Counted from the stretch's first letter, positions 9,527-18,410 are shown. The stretch: DNA of 64,000 nt from Oceanisphaera arctica (GCF_002936955.1 NZ_MPZM01000012.1:27310-91309), one strand, 5' to 3'. Notes: a model not told the origin generated them from the sequence alone. A program made the numbers and translations.

Positions 9527-10210
9527 TCAGAGTATTTGACGAACATCATCCAGACGAGCCTGCTCGGAAACACCACCCAGATCCAGACGCGGGCCATCAC
9601 CGGCAGCGGTACTGATGCCAAGTACCCGGGCGTAATTAAGGCTGGTATGACTCAATGGCTGCCCTTCGGACAGCGCTGTTACCGACAACCGATAAGCACC
9701 GGCCGGTGCCTGGGTGCCATCATTCAGGGTACCGTCCCAGACAAATGACTCGACACCTGCTGCGATCTTGCCCAGTTCAAAGCTGCGCACCGGCTGGCCA
9801 CTACCATCGAGGATACTGATAGTGACCTGATCGGCGGGGCTGTCGAGTTCGATACCGAAGGGGGTGCTGGCCCCGTCCTCACCCAACAACAGCCGATTGC
9901 CGGGCACCAGCACATCTTTGCCTATCAGGGCCGTGGCCTGCAGAGTCTGGCCGGCATCTATCTGGCCGGTAATGTTCTGCAGGGTTTCATTGAGGGATTC
10001 TATGCCGCTGACGGTATTGATCTGCGCCAGCTGAGAGGTCATCTCCGAGTTTTCCATCGGATTGAGCGGATCCTGATTTTTCAGCTGGGTAATCAACAGG
10101 CTCATGAAACTGCCCTGCAAATCTTCACTGACACGAGTGCCGCTCGTCTGAGCCGCTCCTGAATTCAGCGTGTTGATAACACCGCTATCTATGGTGCCGG
10201 CCATGGTCAC
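9527..10210 (-). CDS. flgD: Hook-capping/assembly protein FlgD
   Basis: FlgD is the scaffold that caps the growing hook. The 227-residue protein has the family N-terminal motif [20 protein letters not shown], followed by [17 protein letters not shown], and C-terminal FlgD Ig/tudor-like domains. The start overlaps the flgC stop by 4 bp, so the two are probably translationally coupled. Confidence 0.95.
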   Translation of the reverse strand: MTMAGTIDSGVINTLNSGAAQTSGTRVSEDLQGSFMSLLITQLKNQDPLNPMENSEMTSQLAQINTVSGIESLNETLQNITGQIDAGQTLQATALIGKDVLVPGNRLLLGEDGASTPFGIELDSPADQVTISILDGSGQPVRSFELGKIAAGVESFVWDGTLNDGTQAPAGAYRLSVTALSEGQPLSHTSLNYARVLGISTAAGDGPRLDLGGVSEQARLDDVRQIL

Positions 10211-10614
10211 CCCTCACCCAGGGTCAGGGTTTTGAGCATCAACTGTTTGCTGGTATTCATCACCTCGACGTTGGCCTGATAGGAGCGTGATGCCCCGATC
10301 ATATTCACCATTTCATGTACCGGCTCCACATTGGGCATGGTGATATAACCCTGCTCGTCCGCCAACGGATGCCCGGGGCTGTATTCCTGACGCAGGGGGG
10401 TCGGATCCTCAATAACCTGGCTGACCCGAACCCCGCCGAGCCCCTGGCTTCCTTGTGTCTGAGCTTCAAACAATACCTGCTTGGCTCGATAGGCCTGACC
10501 GTCCGGGCCTGCCACGCTATCGGCATTAGCCAGATTGCTGGCCGTTACATTCATACGCTGAGACTGGGCACTCATGGCCGAGCCGGAAATGTCAAAGATG
10601 GAAAACATCGACAT
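10207..10614 (-). CDS. flgC: Flagellar proximal rod protein FlgC
   Basis: FlgC is a proximal rod protein. The 135-residue product shows [20 protein letters not shown], then SNLANADSV, and the C-terminal [20 protein letters not shown] helix. Size and motifs are standard. It lies between flgB (31-bp gap) and flgD (4-bp overlap). Confidence 0.95.
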   Translation of the reverse strand: MSMFSIFDISGSAMSAQSQRMNVTASNLANADSVAGPDGQAYRAKQVLFEAQTQGSQGLGGVRVSQVIEDPTPLRQEYSPGHPLADEQGYITMPNVEPVHEMVNMIGASRSYQANVEVMNTSKQLMLKTLTLGEG

Positions 10615-10645
10615 GGTCTACTCCTGTCAATTGCTCGGGTGGTGA

Positions 10646-11062
10646 TTATTCCGGCTGCATCGCCGATTTAAGGCTCTGAATCCGGCTGTTGAGCAATACC
10701 AGACTGGCCTGATAGCGCACCGCATTATCGGTAAACTGGGCTCGCTCCGCGTCCATATCAACGGTATTGCCGTCCAGGCTCGGCTGGGTAGGAACCCGAT
10801 ACAGGAGATCCACCTTGCCCACACTGCTACCAGCCGAGGGCTGGATATGCCGTGCCGATGTGGTCGCCACGGTCAGATCCGGGCGGGCCGGTTGCTGCTG
10901 TTGCGTCACCCGGGACAATTCCTTGGCAAAGTCCAGATCACGCGCCTTGTAATTCGGCGTGTCGGCGTTGGCGATATTGCTGGCCAGTACCTTCTGGCGC
11001 TCATGGCGAAGATTCAGGGCCTGCTGATGGAAACCCAGGGCCCCTTCCAGTTTGTCGATCAT
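10646..11062 (-). CDS. flgB: Flagellar proximal rod protein FlgB
   Basis: FlgB is the first proximal rod protein. The start chosen (ATG at 11062) gives MIDKLEGALGFHQQALNLR, which matches where FlgB proteins normally begin and gives 138 aa. An upstream in-frame ATG at 11107 would add 15 residues not typical of the family. The motif ASNIANADTPNYKARDLDFA is diagnostic. This is the first gene of the minus-strand flg operon; the promoter lies in the 177-bp space shared with flgA. Confidence 0.94.
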   Translation of the reverse strand: MIDKLEGALGFHQQALNLRHERQKVLASNIANADTPNYKARDLDFAKELSRVTQQQQPARPDLTVATTSARHIQPSAGSSVGKVDLLYRVPTQPSLDGNTVDMDAERAQFTDNAVRYQASLVLLNSRIQSLKSAMQPE

Positions 11063-11131
11063 GCTGTTGACCCTGTTGGCGGCTGGAAATATGTCAGACT
11101 GGAGCATACCCCCGCTTCTATCAGCATAAAG

Positions 11132-11160
11132 GCATAAACAAGCCGGTATTTCACCGTCAA
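11132..11160 (-). promoter_or_regulatory. Candidate sigma-70-type promoter for the flgB operon
   Basis: On the minus strand TTGACG (11155-11160) is followed by 17 bases and TTATGC (11132-11137). The -35 is near-consensus and the -10 weak, which would suit an activated promoter. A GCTGATAG sequence close by (11118-11125) resembles a sigma-28 -10 but has no matching -35. No sigma-54 GG-N10-GC pattern was found. Confidence 0.4.
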
Positions 11161-11165
11161 TTCTG

Positions 11166-11195
11166 TTCTTGGGCGCCGAGCCAGCCCCTTATAAT
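11166..11195 (+). promoter_or_regulatory. Candidate sigma-70 promoter for flgA
   Basis: A perfect TATAAT (11190-11195) is preceded at 18 bp by TTCTTG (11166-11171). The flgA start is 45 bp downstream. It is divergent from the flgB promoter candidate. Confidence 0.5.
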
Positions 11196-11239
11196 ACGAG
11201 CCATCACTGCGACACCTATCCAATCACGGGAAACATTCT

Positions 11240-11977
11240 ATGCCTGTCTCCGAGTCCCGGGACACCCTCTACCCTCGCTTGCTGTCGCACCTGGTTGCCC
11301 TGCCGTGGCTGATGGTTGTCCTGCTGTGGCTGATGGCTCTTGGCTTGCCCGCACAGGCGAACCAGCCCGGGTTGATGGAAACCGTGCATGCCTTCCTCTA
11401 CCAGCAGAGCCAGGAGCTGGGTGATGAGCTCAATATCGAGGTGTTTCCCCCCTCTGCCCGGCTGCCCGAGTGCCGGTATCCGCAGCCGTTTTTGCCCGGC
11501 AATGGGCAACAACAATGGGGGCGTATCTCGGTGGGTGTGCGCTGCGGGGAACAGGGGGAACAGGTCCGCTATATGCAGGCGGAGATCAGCGTCATGGGTC
11601 GCTACCTGGTGACGACCCAGCCCATTGCCGCCGGTAGCCGCATCGATGCCCACATGCTGGAGTTCCGACAGGGTGATCTCAGCCGGCTACCCCGGCAAAC
11701 TGTCTTTGACCCAGATGAAGTGATTGGTCAGCAAACCAAACGGCCGCTGGCCGCCGGCACCGCCATACAGCGCCATCAACTGCGCTCAATCCCTCTGGTA
11801 GAGCGAGGGCAGCAAGTAGTGCTCGAGGCAGGCGGAGTCGGGTACCTGATTACCCGGGAGGGGAAAGCCCTGGATCCCGGCGGTCTGGGCGAACTGATCC
11901 GGGTCAGGATTTCCAGGCGTACCATCCTGAATGGCGTGGTGGTGGGACAGGCCAGGGTCGCCGTGAATGCCCACTGA
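11240..11977 (+). CDS. flgA: Flagellar P-ring assembly chaperone FlgA
   Basis: FlgA is a periplasmic chaperone that helps FlgI assemble into the P ring. The 245-residue protein has an N-terminal hydrophobic signal (about residues 15-38, ending PAQA) and a C-terminal SAF-like domain. Recognisable stretches are RYLVTTQPIAAGSRIDAHML and ILNGVVVGQARVAV near the end. It heads the divergent flgAMN run, the usual arrangement opposite flgB. Confidence 0.93.
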   Translation: MPVSESRDTLYPRLLSHLVALPWLMVVLLWLMALGLPAQANQPGLMETVHAFLYQQSQELGDELNIEVFPPSARLPECRYPQPFLPGNGQQQWGRISVGVRCGEQGEQVRYMQAEISVMGRYLVTTQPIAAGSRIDAHMLEFRQGDLSRLPRQTVFDPDEVIGQQTKRPLAAGTAIQRHQLRSIPLVERGQQVVLEAGGVGYLITREGKALDPGGLGELIRVRISRRTILNGVVVGQARVAVNAH

Positions 11978-12022
11978 GCCTTTGGACCGGTACCGTCTGA
12001 ACGACTATGCTGCCAACAGCAT

Positions 12023-12049
12023 TAAAGTTGCGACACCCGCTGCCGATAT
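12023..12049 (+). promoter_or_regulatory. Sigma-28 (FliA)-type promoter for flgMN
   Basis: TAAAGTTG (12023-12030) is followed by exactly 11 bases and GCCGATAT (12042-12049), differing from the sigma-28 consensus TAAAGTTT-N11-GCCGATAA at only one base in each element. It lies 30 bp before the flgM start and would let FlgM feed back on its own synthesis. Confidence 0.85.
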
Positions 12050-12079
12050 TACCGATAAGCCCATCAAGAGGAAGCTCCC

Positions 12080-12367
12080 TTGAAAATCGATCTTCATCAG
12101 CCACTCTCCCGTGCCGCTCAGCCGGAACAGGGCAGGTCCAACGGCAAGGTGGACTCCGTGCCGGCAGCCGCTGCCAGCAAGGCTGGCCCGGCGGTCGTTA
12201 CACACCTGAGCCCGGCACTGCAGGACAGCAGCCGGGATATAGACATGAACCGGGTGAATGAACTGCGTCAGGCAATCAGCGAAGGGCGCCTGGAGATCCG
12301 TGCCGATAAAATAGCGGACGGCCTGCTGAACAGCGTACGCGATCTGCTGGATGATCAGAGCCGATGA
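12080..12367 (+). CDS. flgM: Anti-sigma-28 factor FlgM
   Basis: FlgM binds and inhibits the flagellar sigma factor FliA until it is exported through the completed hook. The 95-residue protein is Ala/Ser-rich and disordered-looking at the N-terminus, with a C-terminal helical sigma-binding part (VNELRQAISEGRLEIRADKI). The start is a TTG, placed about 6 bp after GAGGAAG; no better ATG exists in frame. It overlaps flgN by 4 bp. Confidence 0.92.
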   Translation: MKIDLHQPLSRAAQPEQGRSNGKVDSVPAAAASKAGPAVVTHLSPALQDSSRDIDMNRVNELRQAISEGRLEIRADKIADGLLNSVRDLLDDQSR

Positions 12368-12813
12368 GTCTGGGTCACCATCTTGCACAGCAACAGCAGC
12401 GTCTGGCGCAGCTGACCGAGTTGCTGACCGAAGAACAGGGTGCGCTCAGCCAGGTACAGGTAGACGGCGAGCTGCTGTCGCGACTCGCCGCCGACAAACA
12501 GGCCCTGCTCACCCAGCTGGAAACTTTTGAAAACCAACGGCGCCAGGCGCAAGTGCGTCTGGGCTATGGCCAGGATATGGCGGGCGCCGAGCAGGCCGCC
12601 AGGGACGCCGGCTGCCTGCCCCAGTGGTATGACCTACTGGACAGCACCCGGCGTATAGCTCATCTAAACAGCCTCAACGGCACCCTGATCAGCCAGCGCC
12701 TCCAGCATAATCAGCGCATGCTCAACTTCCTTAACGAAGCCACTGGTCAAACCCTGTATGGCCCCGATGGTCAGTCACACAGACGCGGCGGCAAGCTGAA
12801 CTCCAGAGCCTGA
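12364..12813 (+). CDS. flgN: Flagellar export chaperone FlgN
   Basis: FlgN is the cytoplasmic chaperone for FlgK and FlgL. The 149-residue protein is mostly helical and Gln/Leu-rich with coiled-coil character (HLAQQQQRLAQLTELLTEEQ). Its C-terminal part, ISQRLQHNQRMLNFL and TLYGPDGQ, is typical of FlgN. The ATGA overlap with flgM supports co-translation. After it, 227 bp to the next gene hold no feature I can name. Confidence 0.9.
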   Translation: MSLGHHLAQQQQRLAQLTELLTEEQGALSQVQVDGELLSRLAADKQALLTQLETFENQRRQAQVRLGYGQDMAGAEQAARDAGCLPQWYDLLDSTRRIAHLNSLNGTLISQRLQHNQRMLNFLNEATGQTLYGPDGQSHRRGGKLNSRA

Positions 12814-13040
12814 GTCCCAGAGGCTTGTCTATCTCCTCATAGTCCTTCCACATAGTCCCTCCCCACAAGTCCGCCGCCAGCGGATAAGCAAGGCACCGCG
12901 GCAGGGAATCAGTCCAATCTGCTGAAGTATTCCTTCTGCTGGCTTTCAGTAAAGTTGCCCAGGTCACAGCCAGCACTATCGGCTGTATGTTAATATTAAT
13001 GCAGACCTAAAAACCACTTTGACCACCAATAACAAAACTT

Positions 13041-13802
13041 ATGACCACTTTTTTTAATCCTTTTGAAATCATGATGTTGCCATCTGAAATGGCACATCAT
13101 CACCATGATTACAATCAAATCGTTATCGGCCTTGATGGCCGGACAGAATTTGATGTAGCAGGCAATGGTCATCTGCTGGGGCCGGGTCAGGGTTGCCTGG
13201 TATCATCAGATGTTAAGCATGCTTTCGGGGGCCTGGGCAGCAATACCATACTGGTGGTCAATCTCGCCCCGGAAGCGGATAGCGCACAGCAGCAAAGGGT
13301 CAATGAACTGTTTCAACACCCTGGGTATTTTCAGCTGAGCCCCCAGGCCCGGCAACTGGTCTCGGTGCTGAGTAACGAGATGAACAACAACCCGGATGAC
13401 GAACTGCTGGGGCAGGCCTGTGCCCATACCCTGATGTGCGCCCTGCACCGGCATATGGCGCTTCCCTCCCGCCTTCAGGCAAGGCGTCTTAACCTGGACG
13501 TGATCGACAGCTATATCGAGCAGCATATAGGCCGCAAGATCACGGTGGCACAACTGGCAGGCTGCGCCTTTCTGGGTGAGAGCCAGTTTCATGTGCTGTT
13601 CAAAGAGCAGACCGGCATGTCACCCTATCAGTACCTGCTGGAAAAGCGGTTGATCGAGGCCCGCCAGATGCTGGCCCACAGCCATCACAGCCTGGCCTAT
13701 ATCGCCCAGCATTGCGGTTTTTCCAGCCAGAGTCTGTTTACCCAGGTGTTCTCCAGCCGACTGGACATTTCTCCCGCCCGTTACCGCCGGCTCCATCACT
13801 GA
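13041..13802 (+). CDS. AraC-family transcriptional regulator, possibly of proline use
   Basis: The 253-residue protein has an N-terminal cupin-type sensing domain (about 1-130; MAHHHHDYNQIVIGLDGRTE with a His cluster) and a C-terminal AraC double helix-turn-helix (about 150-250; ITVAQLAGCAFLGESQFHVL, IAQHCGFSSQSLFTQVFSSR). It lies directly upstream of putP in the same direction. An AraC-type activator of proline genes is known in Pseudomonas (PruR), so control of putP is a reasonable inference. Nothing in the sequence names the effector. The 13-bp direct repeats at 13988-14021 are a candidate binding site. Confidence 0.85.
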   Translation: MTTFFNPFEIMMLPSEMAHHHHDYNQIVIGLDGRTEFDVAGNGHLLGPGQGCLVSSDVKHAFGGLGSNTILVVNLAPEADSAQQQRVNELFQHPGYFQLSPQARQLVSVLSNEMNNNPDDELLGQACAHTLMCALHRHMALPSRLQARRLNLDVIDSYIEQHIGRKITVAQLAGCAFLGESQFHVLFKEQTGMSPYQYLLEKRLIEARQMLAHSHHSLAYIAQHCGFSSQSLFTQVFSSRLDISPARYRRLHH

Positions 13803-13987
13803 CTTGTGCCCGACAACAGAGTCCGTCATGCCAGATACAGGGCGCAAGACAGCAACCTGCTGCGGAAAACCTGCGTTTGTGATCACCTTTCTCGAACTAG
13901 CGGAGTTTTCCTGAAAAATAACGCAGCAAAGCAAAAGATCCCGGCCTCGGTTCCCCCTACTATCCTTGTGAAGTAACAAAATTTTAA

Positions 13988-14021
13988 CCACGCATTGTGC
14001 AAGCTCAGCCACGCGTTGTGC
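13988..14021 (+). promoter_or_regulatory. 13-bp direct repeat at two-turn spacing upstream of putP
   Basis: CCACGCATTGTGC (13988-14000) and CCACGCGTTGTGC (14009-14021) differ at one base and are offset by exactly 21 bp, two DNA turns. Directly repeated sites at about 21 bp are typical for AraC-family dimers. The pair lies 43 bp before the putP start. Confidence 0.6.
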
Positions 14022-14064
14022 TCTGCCTGATAGCAAACAGGAAACCATCCTGGAGGAACAGGGA

Positions 14065-15558
14065 ATGATAGAATCCAACTATGCCATTACCGGCACCTTT
14101 CTCGTATATCTGATTGGCATGATGGCCATTGGCTACTACGCCTATAAACGCACTTCCAACTCGGCCGACTACTTCCTCGGTGGTCGTTCTCTGGGTCCCT
14201 GGCCTGCGGCCATTTCCGCCGGCGCCTCGGACATGAGTGGCTGGCTGCTGCTGGGCCTGCCCGGCTTCGCCTATGCCGCCGGTTTCGAGTCCTTCTGGCT
14301 GGCCGGCGGTCTGCTGCTGGGTACCTGGGCCAACTGGATGTTCTGTGCCAAGCGCCTGCGCACCTATACCCTGGAAGTGGATAACGCCATCACGATACCG
14401 GCCTATCTGTCTCGCCGCTTCGAAGACAAATCCAAGGTGCTGCAGATTATCTCCGCCCTGATGATACTGCTGTTCTTCCTGTTCTACACCAGCTCGGGCC
14501 TGGTCGCCGGCGGCAAGCTGTTTGAAACCGTGTTCGGTCTGGATTATCAGATTGCCGTGGTGCTCGGTACCGTCTGCATCGTGTCCTACACCATGTTCGG
14601 CGGTTTTCTGGCTGTATCCTGGACCGATCTGGTACAGGGTCTGATGATGGCCGCTGCCCTGATGATAGTGCCGATAGCGGCGATGGAAGGCGGTTTTGGC
14701 CAGCTGGAAACCGATCTGAACAATCTTAATCCCGAACTGCTGACCCTGTGGAACGGTATCGATGGCGAGCCCCTGTCCGTCATCGCCATTGTGTCGCTGG
14801 CTGCCTGGGGTCTGGGCTACTTCGGCCAGCCTCATATTCTGGCCCGCTTCAATGCTACCCGTACCAATAAAGACATCACCACCGCCCGCCGCATCGCCGT
14901 AATCTGGAGCTTCCTGTCCATGGTCGGCGCCCTGATGGTCGGGCTGGTTGGGTTGCTCTATGTGCAGAAAAACATGGGTGGCGAGCTGGCCGATGCAGAA
15001 ACCATCTTCATGGTACTGGTCAACGCCGTGTTTCACCCGGTGATCGCCGGCATTCTACTGGCCGCCATTCTGGCCGCCATCATGAGTACCGCCGACTCCC
15101 AGCTGCTGGTGTCATCTTCCGCCCTGGCCGAAGATTTTTACAAGCAGATGTTCCCCAACACCAGCGCCAAAAGTCTGGTCAACATCGGTCGTTTTGCGGT
15201 AGTCGCCCTGTCGCTGGTGGCACTGATGCTGGCGATGAACCCGGACAGCACGGTACTGGGTCTGGTGTCTTACGCCTGGGCCGGCTTCGGCGCCGCCTTC
15301 GGCCCGGCCCTGCTGTTCAGCCTGTACTGGCGCAACATGAACCGTAACGGCGCCTTGGCCGGCGTGCTGATCGGTGGCATCACAGTCGTTATCTGGAAGC
15401 AGATTTCCGGCGGCATCTTCGACATCTATGAAATCGTCCCCGGCTTCATCTTCGCCTCCATCGCCATCGTGCTGGTCAGCAAGATGACCGGCGGCCCCAA
15501 GGCTTCGGTCACCAAGACTTTCGATAGCTATCAGAAGAGTCTGGACACCCTGGACTAA
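14065..15558 (+). CDS. putP: Sodium/proline symporter PutP
   Basis: PutP imports L-proline with Na+ and belongs to the SSS family. The 497-residue protein has about 13 membrane segments. Residues D56 and S58 in SAGASDMSGW match the Na+-binding Asp55/Ser57 region of E. coli PutP (502 aa), and the DSQLLVSSSALAEDFYK segment is conserved. The start has GGAGG upstream. A strong terminator follows at 15568. The proline dehydrogenase gene putA is not in the window. Confidence 0.95.
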   Translation: MIESNYAITGTFLVYLIGMMAIGYYAYKRTSNSADYFLGGRSLGPWPAAISAGASDMSGWLLLGLPGFAYAAGFESFWLAGGLLLGTWANWMFCAKRLRTYTLEVDNAITIPAYLSRRFEDKSKVLQIISALMILLFFLFYTSSGLVAGGKLFETVFGLDYQIAVVLGTVCIVSYTMFGGFLAVSWTDLVQGLMMAAALMIVPIAAMEGGFGQLETDLNNLNPELLTLWNGIDGEPLSVIAIVSLAAWGLGYFGQPHILARFNATRTNKDITTARRIAVIWSFLSMVGALMVGLVGLLYVQKNMGGELADAETIFMVLVNAVFHPVIAGILLAAILAAIMSTADSQLLVSSSALAEDFYKQMFPNTSAKSLVNIGRFAVVALSLVALMLAMNPDSTVLGLVSYAWAGFGAAFGPALLFSLYWRNMNRNGALAGVLIGGITVVIWKQISGGIFDIYEIVPGFIFASIAIVLVSKMTGGPKASVTKTFDSYQKSLDTLD

Positions 15559-15567
15559 CCTCATACC

Positions 15568-15592
15568 AGCCCGGCACTCGCCGGGCTTTTTT
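15568..15592 (+). terminator. Rho-independent terminator of putP
   Basis: An 8-bp GC-rich stem, AGCCCGGC / GCCGGGCT, with a 4-base loop is followed by a run of T to 15592. It begins 9 bp after the putP stop. Confidence 0.9.
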
Positions 15593-15659
15593 AACACCGA
15601 TCTTTTTCAAGCCTGTCGGCTAAGCTTGTGTCTATCCGCACCACACAAGAGCCGATGCC

Positions 15660-17109
15660 ATGACCCCGCCTTTCCTTTATCTCGGCAGTAATCACCAACA
15701 CCAGCCAATAGCGCTTTCCCTACTCATGGCCAACCGCCACGGGCTAATCGCCGGCGCCACCGGCACCGGAAAAACCGTCACCCTGCAACGCCTGGCCGAG
15801 AGCTTTTCTCGCGCCGGCACTCCGGTATTCATGGCCGATATCAAGGGCGATTTGTCGGGGCTGGCCGCTCCCGCCACGCCCGGCGGCAAGGTCGCCCAGA
15901 GGCTGGAGCAACTCGGGCTGAAAGACTATCAGCCGCGTGCTGTCCCCACCCTGTTCTGGGATCTGTTCGGGGAGCGGGGTCATCCGGTACGCACCACCAT
16001 CTCGGAGCTGGGCCCGCTGCTGCTGGCCAACATCATGAACCTTAACGACACGCAAACCGGCATTCTCTACGGCTGCTTTCGCATCGCCGACGATCAGGGC
16101 CTGCTGCTGCTCGATCTCAAGGATCTTCGCGCCCTGCTGACCTGGGTGGCTGACAACGCCAAAACCCTGAGCAAGCAATACGGCAGCCTGCCCGGCAACA
16201 GTCTGGGTGCCATCCAACGGCGGCTGATGGTGCTGGAGCAAGAAGGGGCCGAGCGCTTCTTCGGAGAACCGGCGCTTAACCTGCGTGATTTGATGCAGAA
16301 GGACTTTTCCGGCCAGGGCGTGGTCAGCATTCTCGACGCCACCCGACTGATGCAGACACCCAGGCTGTATTCCACCTTTCTGCTCTGGCTGCTGAGCGAA
16401 CTGTTCGAAACCCTGCCGGAAGTCGGGGATCCGAAACAACCGGTGCTGGTGTTCTTCTTCGATGAGGCCCACCTGCTGTTCGATTCGGCCCCCAAGGTGT
16501 TGCTTGAAAAAATCGAACAACTGGTGCGACTGATCCGCTCCAAGGGCGTGGGTATCTATTTTATCAGCCAGAATCCGCTGGATATTCCCGACAGCGTACT
16601 GGGTCAGCTCGGCAACCGGGTGCAACATGCCCTGCGCGCCTTTACCCCCCGTGATGAACAGGCGGTCAGAGCCGCCGCCCGCACCTTTCGCGCCAACACG
16701 GGGTTCGACATTCAAGACGCTATCACCCAGCTTGGCGTAGGCGAAGCGCTGGTGTCGGTGCTGGATGAACGGGGCAGCCCCACCCAGGTGGAGATCACCC
16801 TGATCTGCCCTCCCGAATCCCGCATAGGGCCGCTGAGCGCGGAAGAAAGAGCCGCGCACCTTCAGGCCTCCCCCCCTGGCCGGCCGCTATGAGCCGCTGC
16901 TGGACAGAGACTCGGCCTTCGAGATGCTCGCCCGCCGTGTGCCCGAGCCTGCGGCCATCACACCGGCGCCAGCACCGGCGCCGAAGCGTGGCCGCCAGCG
17001 GGACTCACTGCTCGAAAGCGTGGCCAAAAGTACCCTGCGCAGCATAGGCAGTCAGCTGGGCCGTCGCCTGGTTCGCGGCCTGCTCGGCTCACTGCTGGGC
17101 GGACGTTGA
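15660..17109 (+). pseudogene. yjgR: HerA/YjgR-type ATPase (DUF853), frameshifted in a C7 run
   Basis: The first frame (15660-16892, 410 aa) is a DUF853 ATPase with Walker A GATGTGKT near residues 32-39 and Walker [11 protein letters not shown]. It stops at 16892 right after a run of seven C at 16870-16876. With six C the frame would continue as [18 protein letters not shown] into the downstream frame that ends at 17109 (RLVRGLLGSLLGGR). That gives about 482 aa, close to the ~500 aa of E. coli YjgR. The break may be a sequencing error, a real mutation or a slippage switch. Even broken, the whole ATPase core is intact. Confidence 0.85.
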
Positions 17110-17128
17110 GTCTGTCGCTCTGCGCCAA

Positions 17129-17161
17129 AAAGCCTGACATCGAGCATCGATGTCAGGCTTT
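17129..17161. terminator. Bidirectional terminator between yjgR and the bacterioferritin genes
   Basis: A perfect 15-bp inverted repeat (17129-17143 / 17147-17161, loop GCA) is flanked by A on the left and ends in T on the right. It lies between convergent genes and can stop transcription from both sides. Confidence 0.85.
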
Positions 17162-17235
17162 AACGGAAGCAAACGTGAGCTGTGGTGTGTGTTACCCCTC
17201 ACGCCTCACATCTAACACCTCACCAGCAAACCTTA

Positions 17236-17703
17236 CTACATTTGCGATTGCAGGTAGTTGGGCAGACCAATACGGTTGATCAGGCCCAGCTGTTGCTCCA
17301 GCCAGTGGGTATGGTCGTTTTCGGTGTCTTCCAGCAGCACCTGCAGCATGTCGCGGGTCTGGTAGTCACGTACTTGTTCGCACAGGGCCATGACGTTGCG
17401 CAGATCCTCGATCACCTTGTATTCCAGGTTCAAGTCGCTCTGCAGCATGGCCGGCACGTCCTTGCCGATATTCAATGGGACCCGGGTTACCATATCCGGG
17501 GTGCCACCCAGGAACAGGATGCGTTCAATCAGCTTGGATGCATGGCCCTTTTCATCTTCAAACTCATGATCGATGCGCTCGAACAGCTTCTTGAATCCCC
17601 AGTCGTCATACATGCGAGAGTGAATAAAATACTGATCCATGGCGCTCAGTTCGCCGCCCAGCAGCTCATTCAGCGCCGCTATCACCTTTGCATTACCTTT
17701 CAT
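17236..17703 (-). CDS. bfr: Bacterioferritin subunit with ferroxidase ligands but no haem Met
   Basis: Bacterioferritin stores iron in a 24-mer. This 155-residue subunit keeps the ferroxidase ligands of the family: E18, E51, H54, E94, and E128/H131 (equivalent to E127/H130). The haem-coordinating Met52 is replaced by Lys (DEKGH). The subunit therefore looks able to oxidise iron but unable to bind haem in the usual way. The adjacent gene has the opposite pattern. It is second in a two-gene operon, 12 bp after its partner. Confidence 0.93.
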   Translation of the reverse strand: MKGNAKVIAALNELLGGELSAMDQYFIHSRMYDDWGFKKLFERIDHEFEDEKGHASKLIERILFLGGTPDMVTRVPLNIGKDVPAMLQSDLNLEYKVIEDLRNVMALCEQVRDYQTRDMLQVLLEDTENDHTHWLEQQLGLINRIGLPNYLQSQM

Positions 17704-17715
17704 TTTCGGCTCCCC

Positions 17716-18180
17716 TTACATTTGCGACTGTTGGTAGTTTTCGAGTCCGATCTTGTCGATCAGATCGAGCTGGGTATCTACCCAGTCAAGGTGGGCTTCT
17801 TCGTATTCTTCTATTTCAGAGAGCAACTCGCGAGACACGTATTCCTGCACCGACTCGCAATAGGCGATGGCATCTTTCAGCACCAGTAACTGTTCTTCCA
17901 CCTGCTGCTTGTCACATTGCAGCATTTCTTCTGTGTTTTCACCGATACGCAGGCGGTTGAGGTGCTGCAAGTTGGGCAGGCCTTCGAGAAACAGGACGCG
18001 TTCGATCAGCTTGTCGGCCTGCTTCATGTCTTTGATGGACTTCTTGTATTCGCGCTCGTCCAGCTGATGCAGACCCCAGTTCTTGAACATGCGGGCATGC
18101 AGAAAATACTGATTGATGGAGGTGAGCTCTATGCTCAGCACCTGATTCAGGTACTCAATGACTTTCTTGTCGCCTTTCAT
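17716..18180 (-). CDS. bfr: Bacterioferritin subunit with haem Met but degraded ferroxidase site
   Basis: This 154-residue bacterioferritin keeps Met52 (IKDMKQAD), the haem ligand, and E18, E127 and H130. Three of the six ferroxidase positions are changed: D51, Q54 and V94. It probably mixes with the product of the downstream gene to form a heteropolymeric shell, as described for BfrA/BfrB pairs in several proteobacteria. It has a good Shine-Dalgarno (GGGGGA) and a well-spaced promoter at 18207-18235. No bfd (ferredoxin partner) gene is adjacent. Confidence 0.93.
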   Translation of the reverse strand: MKGDKKVIEYLNQVLSIELTSINQYFLHARMFKNWGLHQLDEREYKKSIKDMKQADKLIERVLFLEGLPNLQHLNRLRIGENTEEMLQCDKQQVEEQLLVLKDAIAYCESVQEYVSRELLSEIEEYEEAHLDWVDTQLDLIDKIGLENYQQSQM

Positions 18181-18206
18181 ATCTTCCCCCTCTGAATAAT
18201 GCGTCG

Positions 18207-18235
18207 ATCATAGCCTCAAGTGAGCTGCTTTACAA
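18207..18235 (-). promoter_or_regulatory. Sigma-70 promoter of the bfr pair
   Basis: On the minus strand TTGTAA (18230-18235), a 17-bp spacer and TATGAT (18207-18212) form a good promoter about 27 bp from the start codon. No convincing Fur box was found nearby. Confidence 0.65.
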
Positions 18236-18410
18236 ACACCACAAAAACTAAGTTATTGATTTTACTTGTGTAAGGTCGTGCTAATAAGAACAAGTCTGAT
18301 TGGTAGCCAGACTTGCCCACCGTGCTCTATGGTTACTACAGAATAGCCGCATATCCGGTCGGCGCCTTATACAAGCTGCCCACCTGCCGATGCGGCGCAA
18401 CGGGTAATCG

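Noticed and set aside
12814..13040. Possible small gene or RNA between flgN and the AraC regulator
   Set aside because: No hairpin with a T run, no conserved frame and no ribosome site were found.
14005..15036. Long minus-strand open frame (343 codons) inside putP
   Set aside because: It lies antisense to a clear PutP gene; its His/Gln/Gly-rich composition is typical of the reverse strand of a high-GC gene.
15744..16859. Minus-strand open frame of 371 codons inside the YjgR ATPase
   Set aside because: Antisense shadow; the plus strand has Walker motifs and the family length.
18181..18300. Fur box before the bacterioferritin genes
   Set aside because: The AT-rich stretch has no convincing 19-bp Fur dyad.
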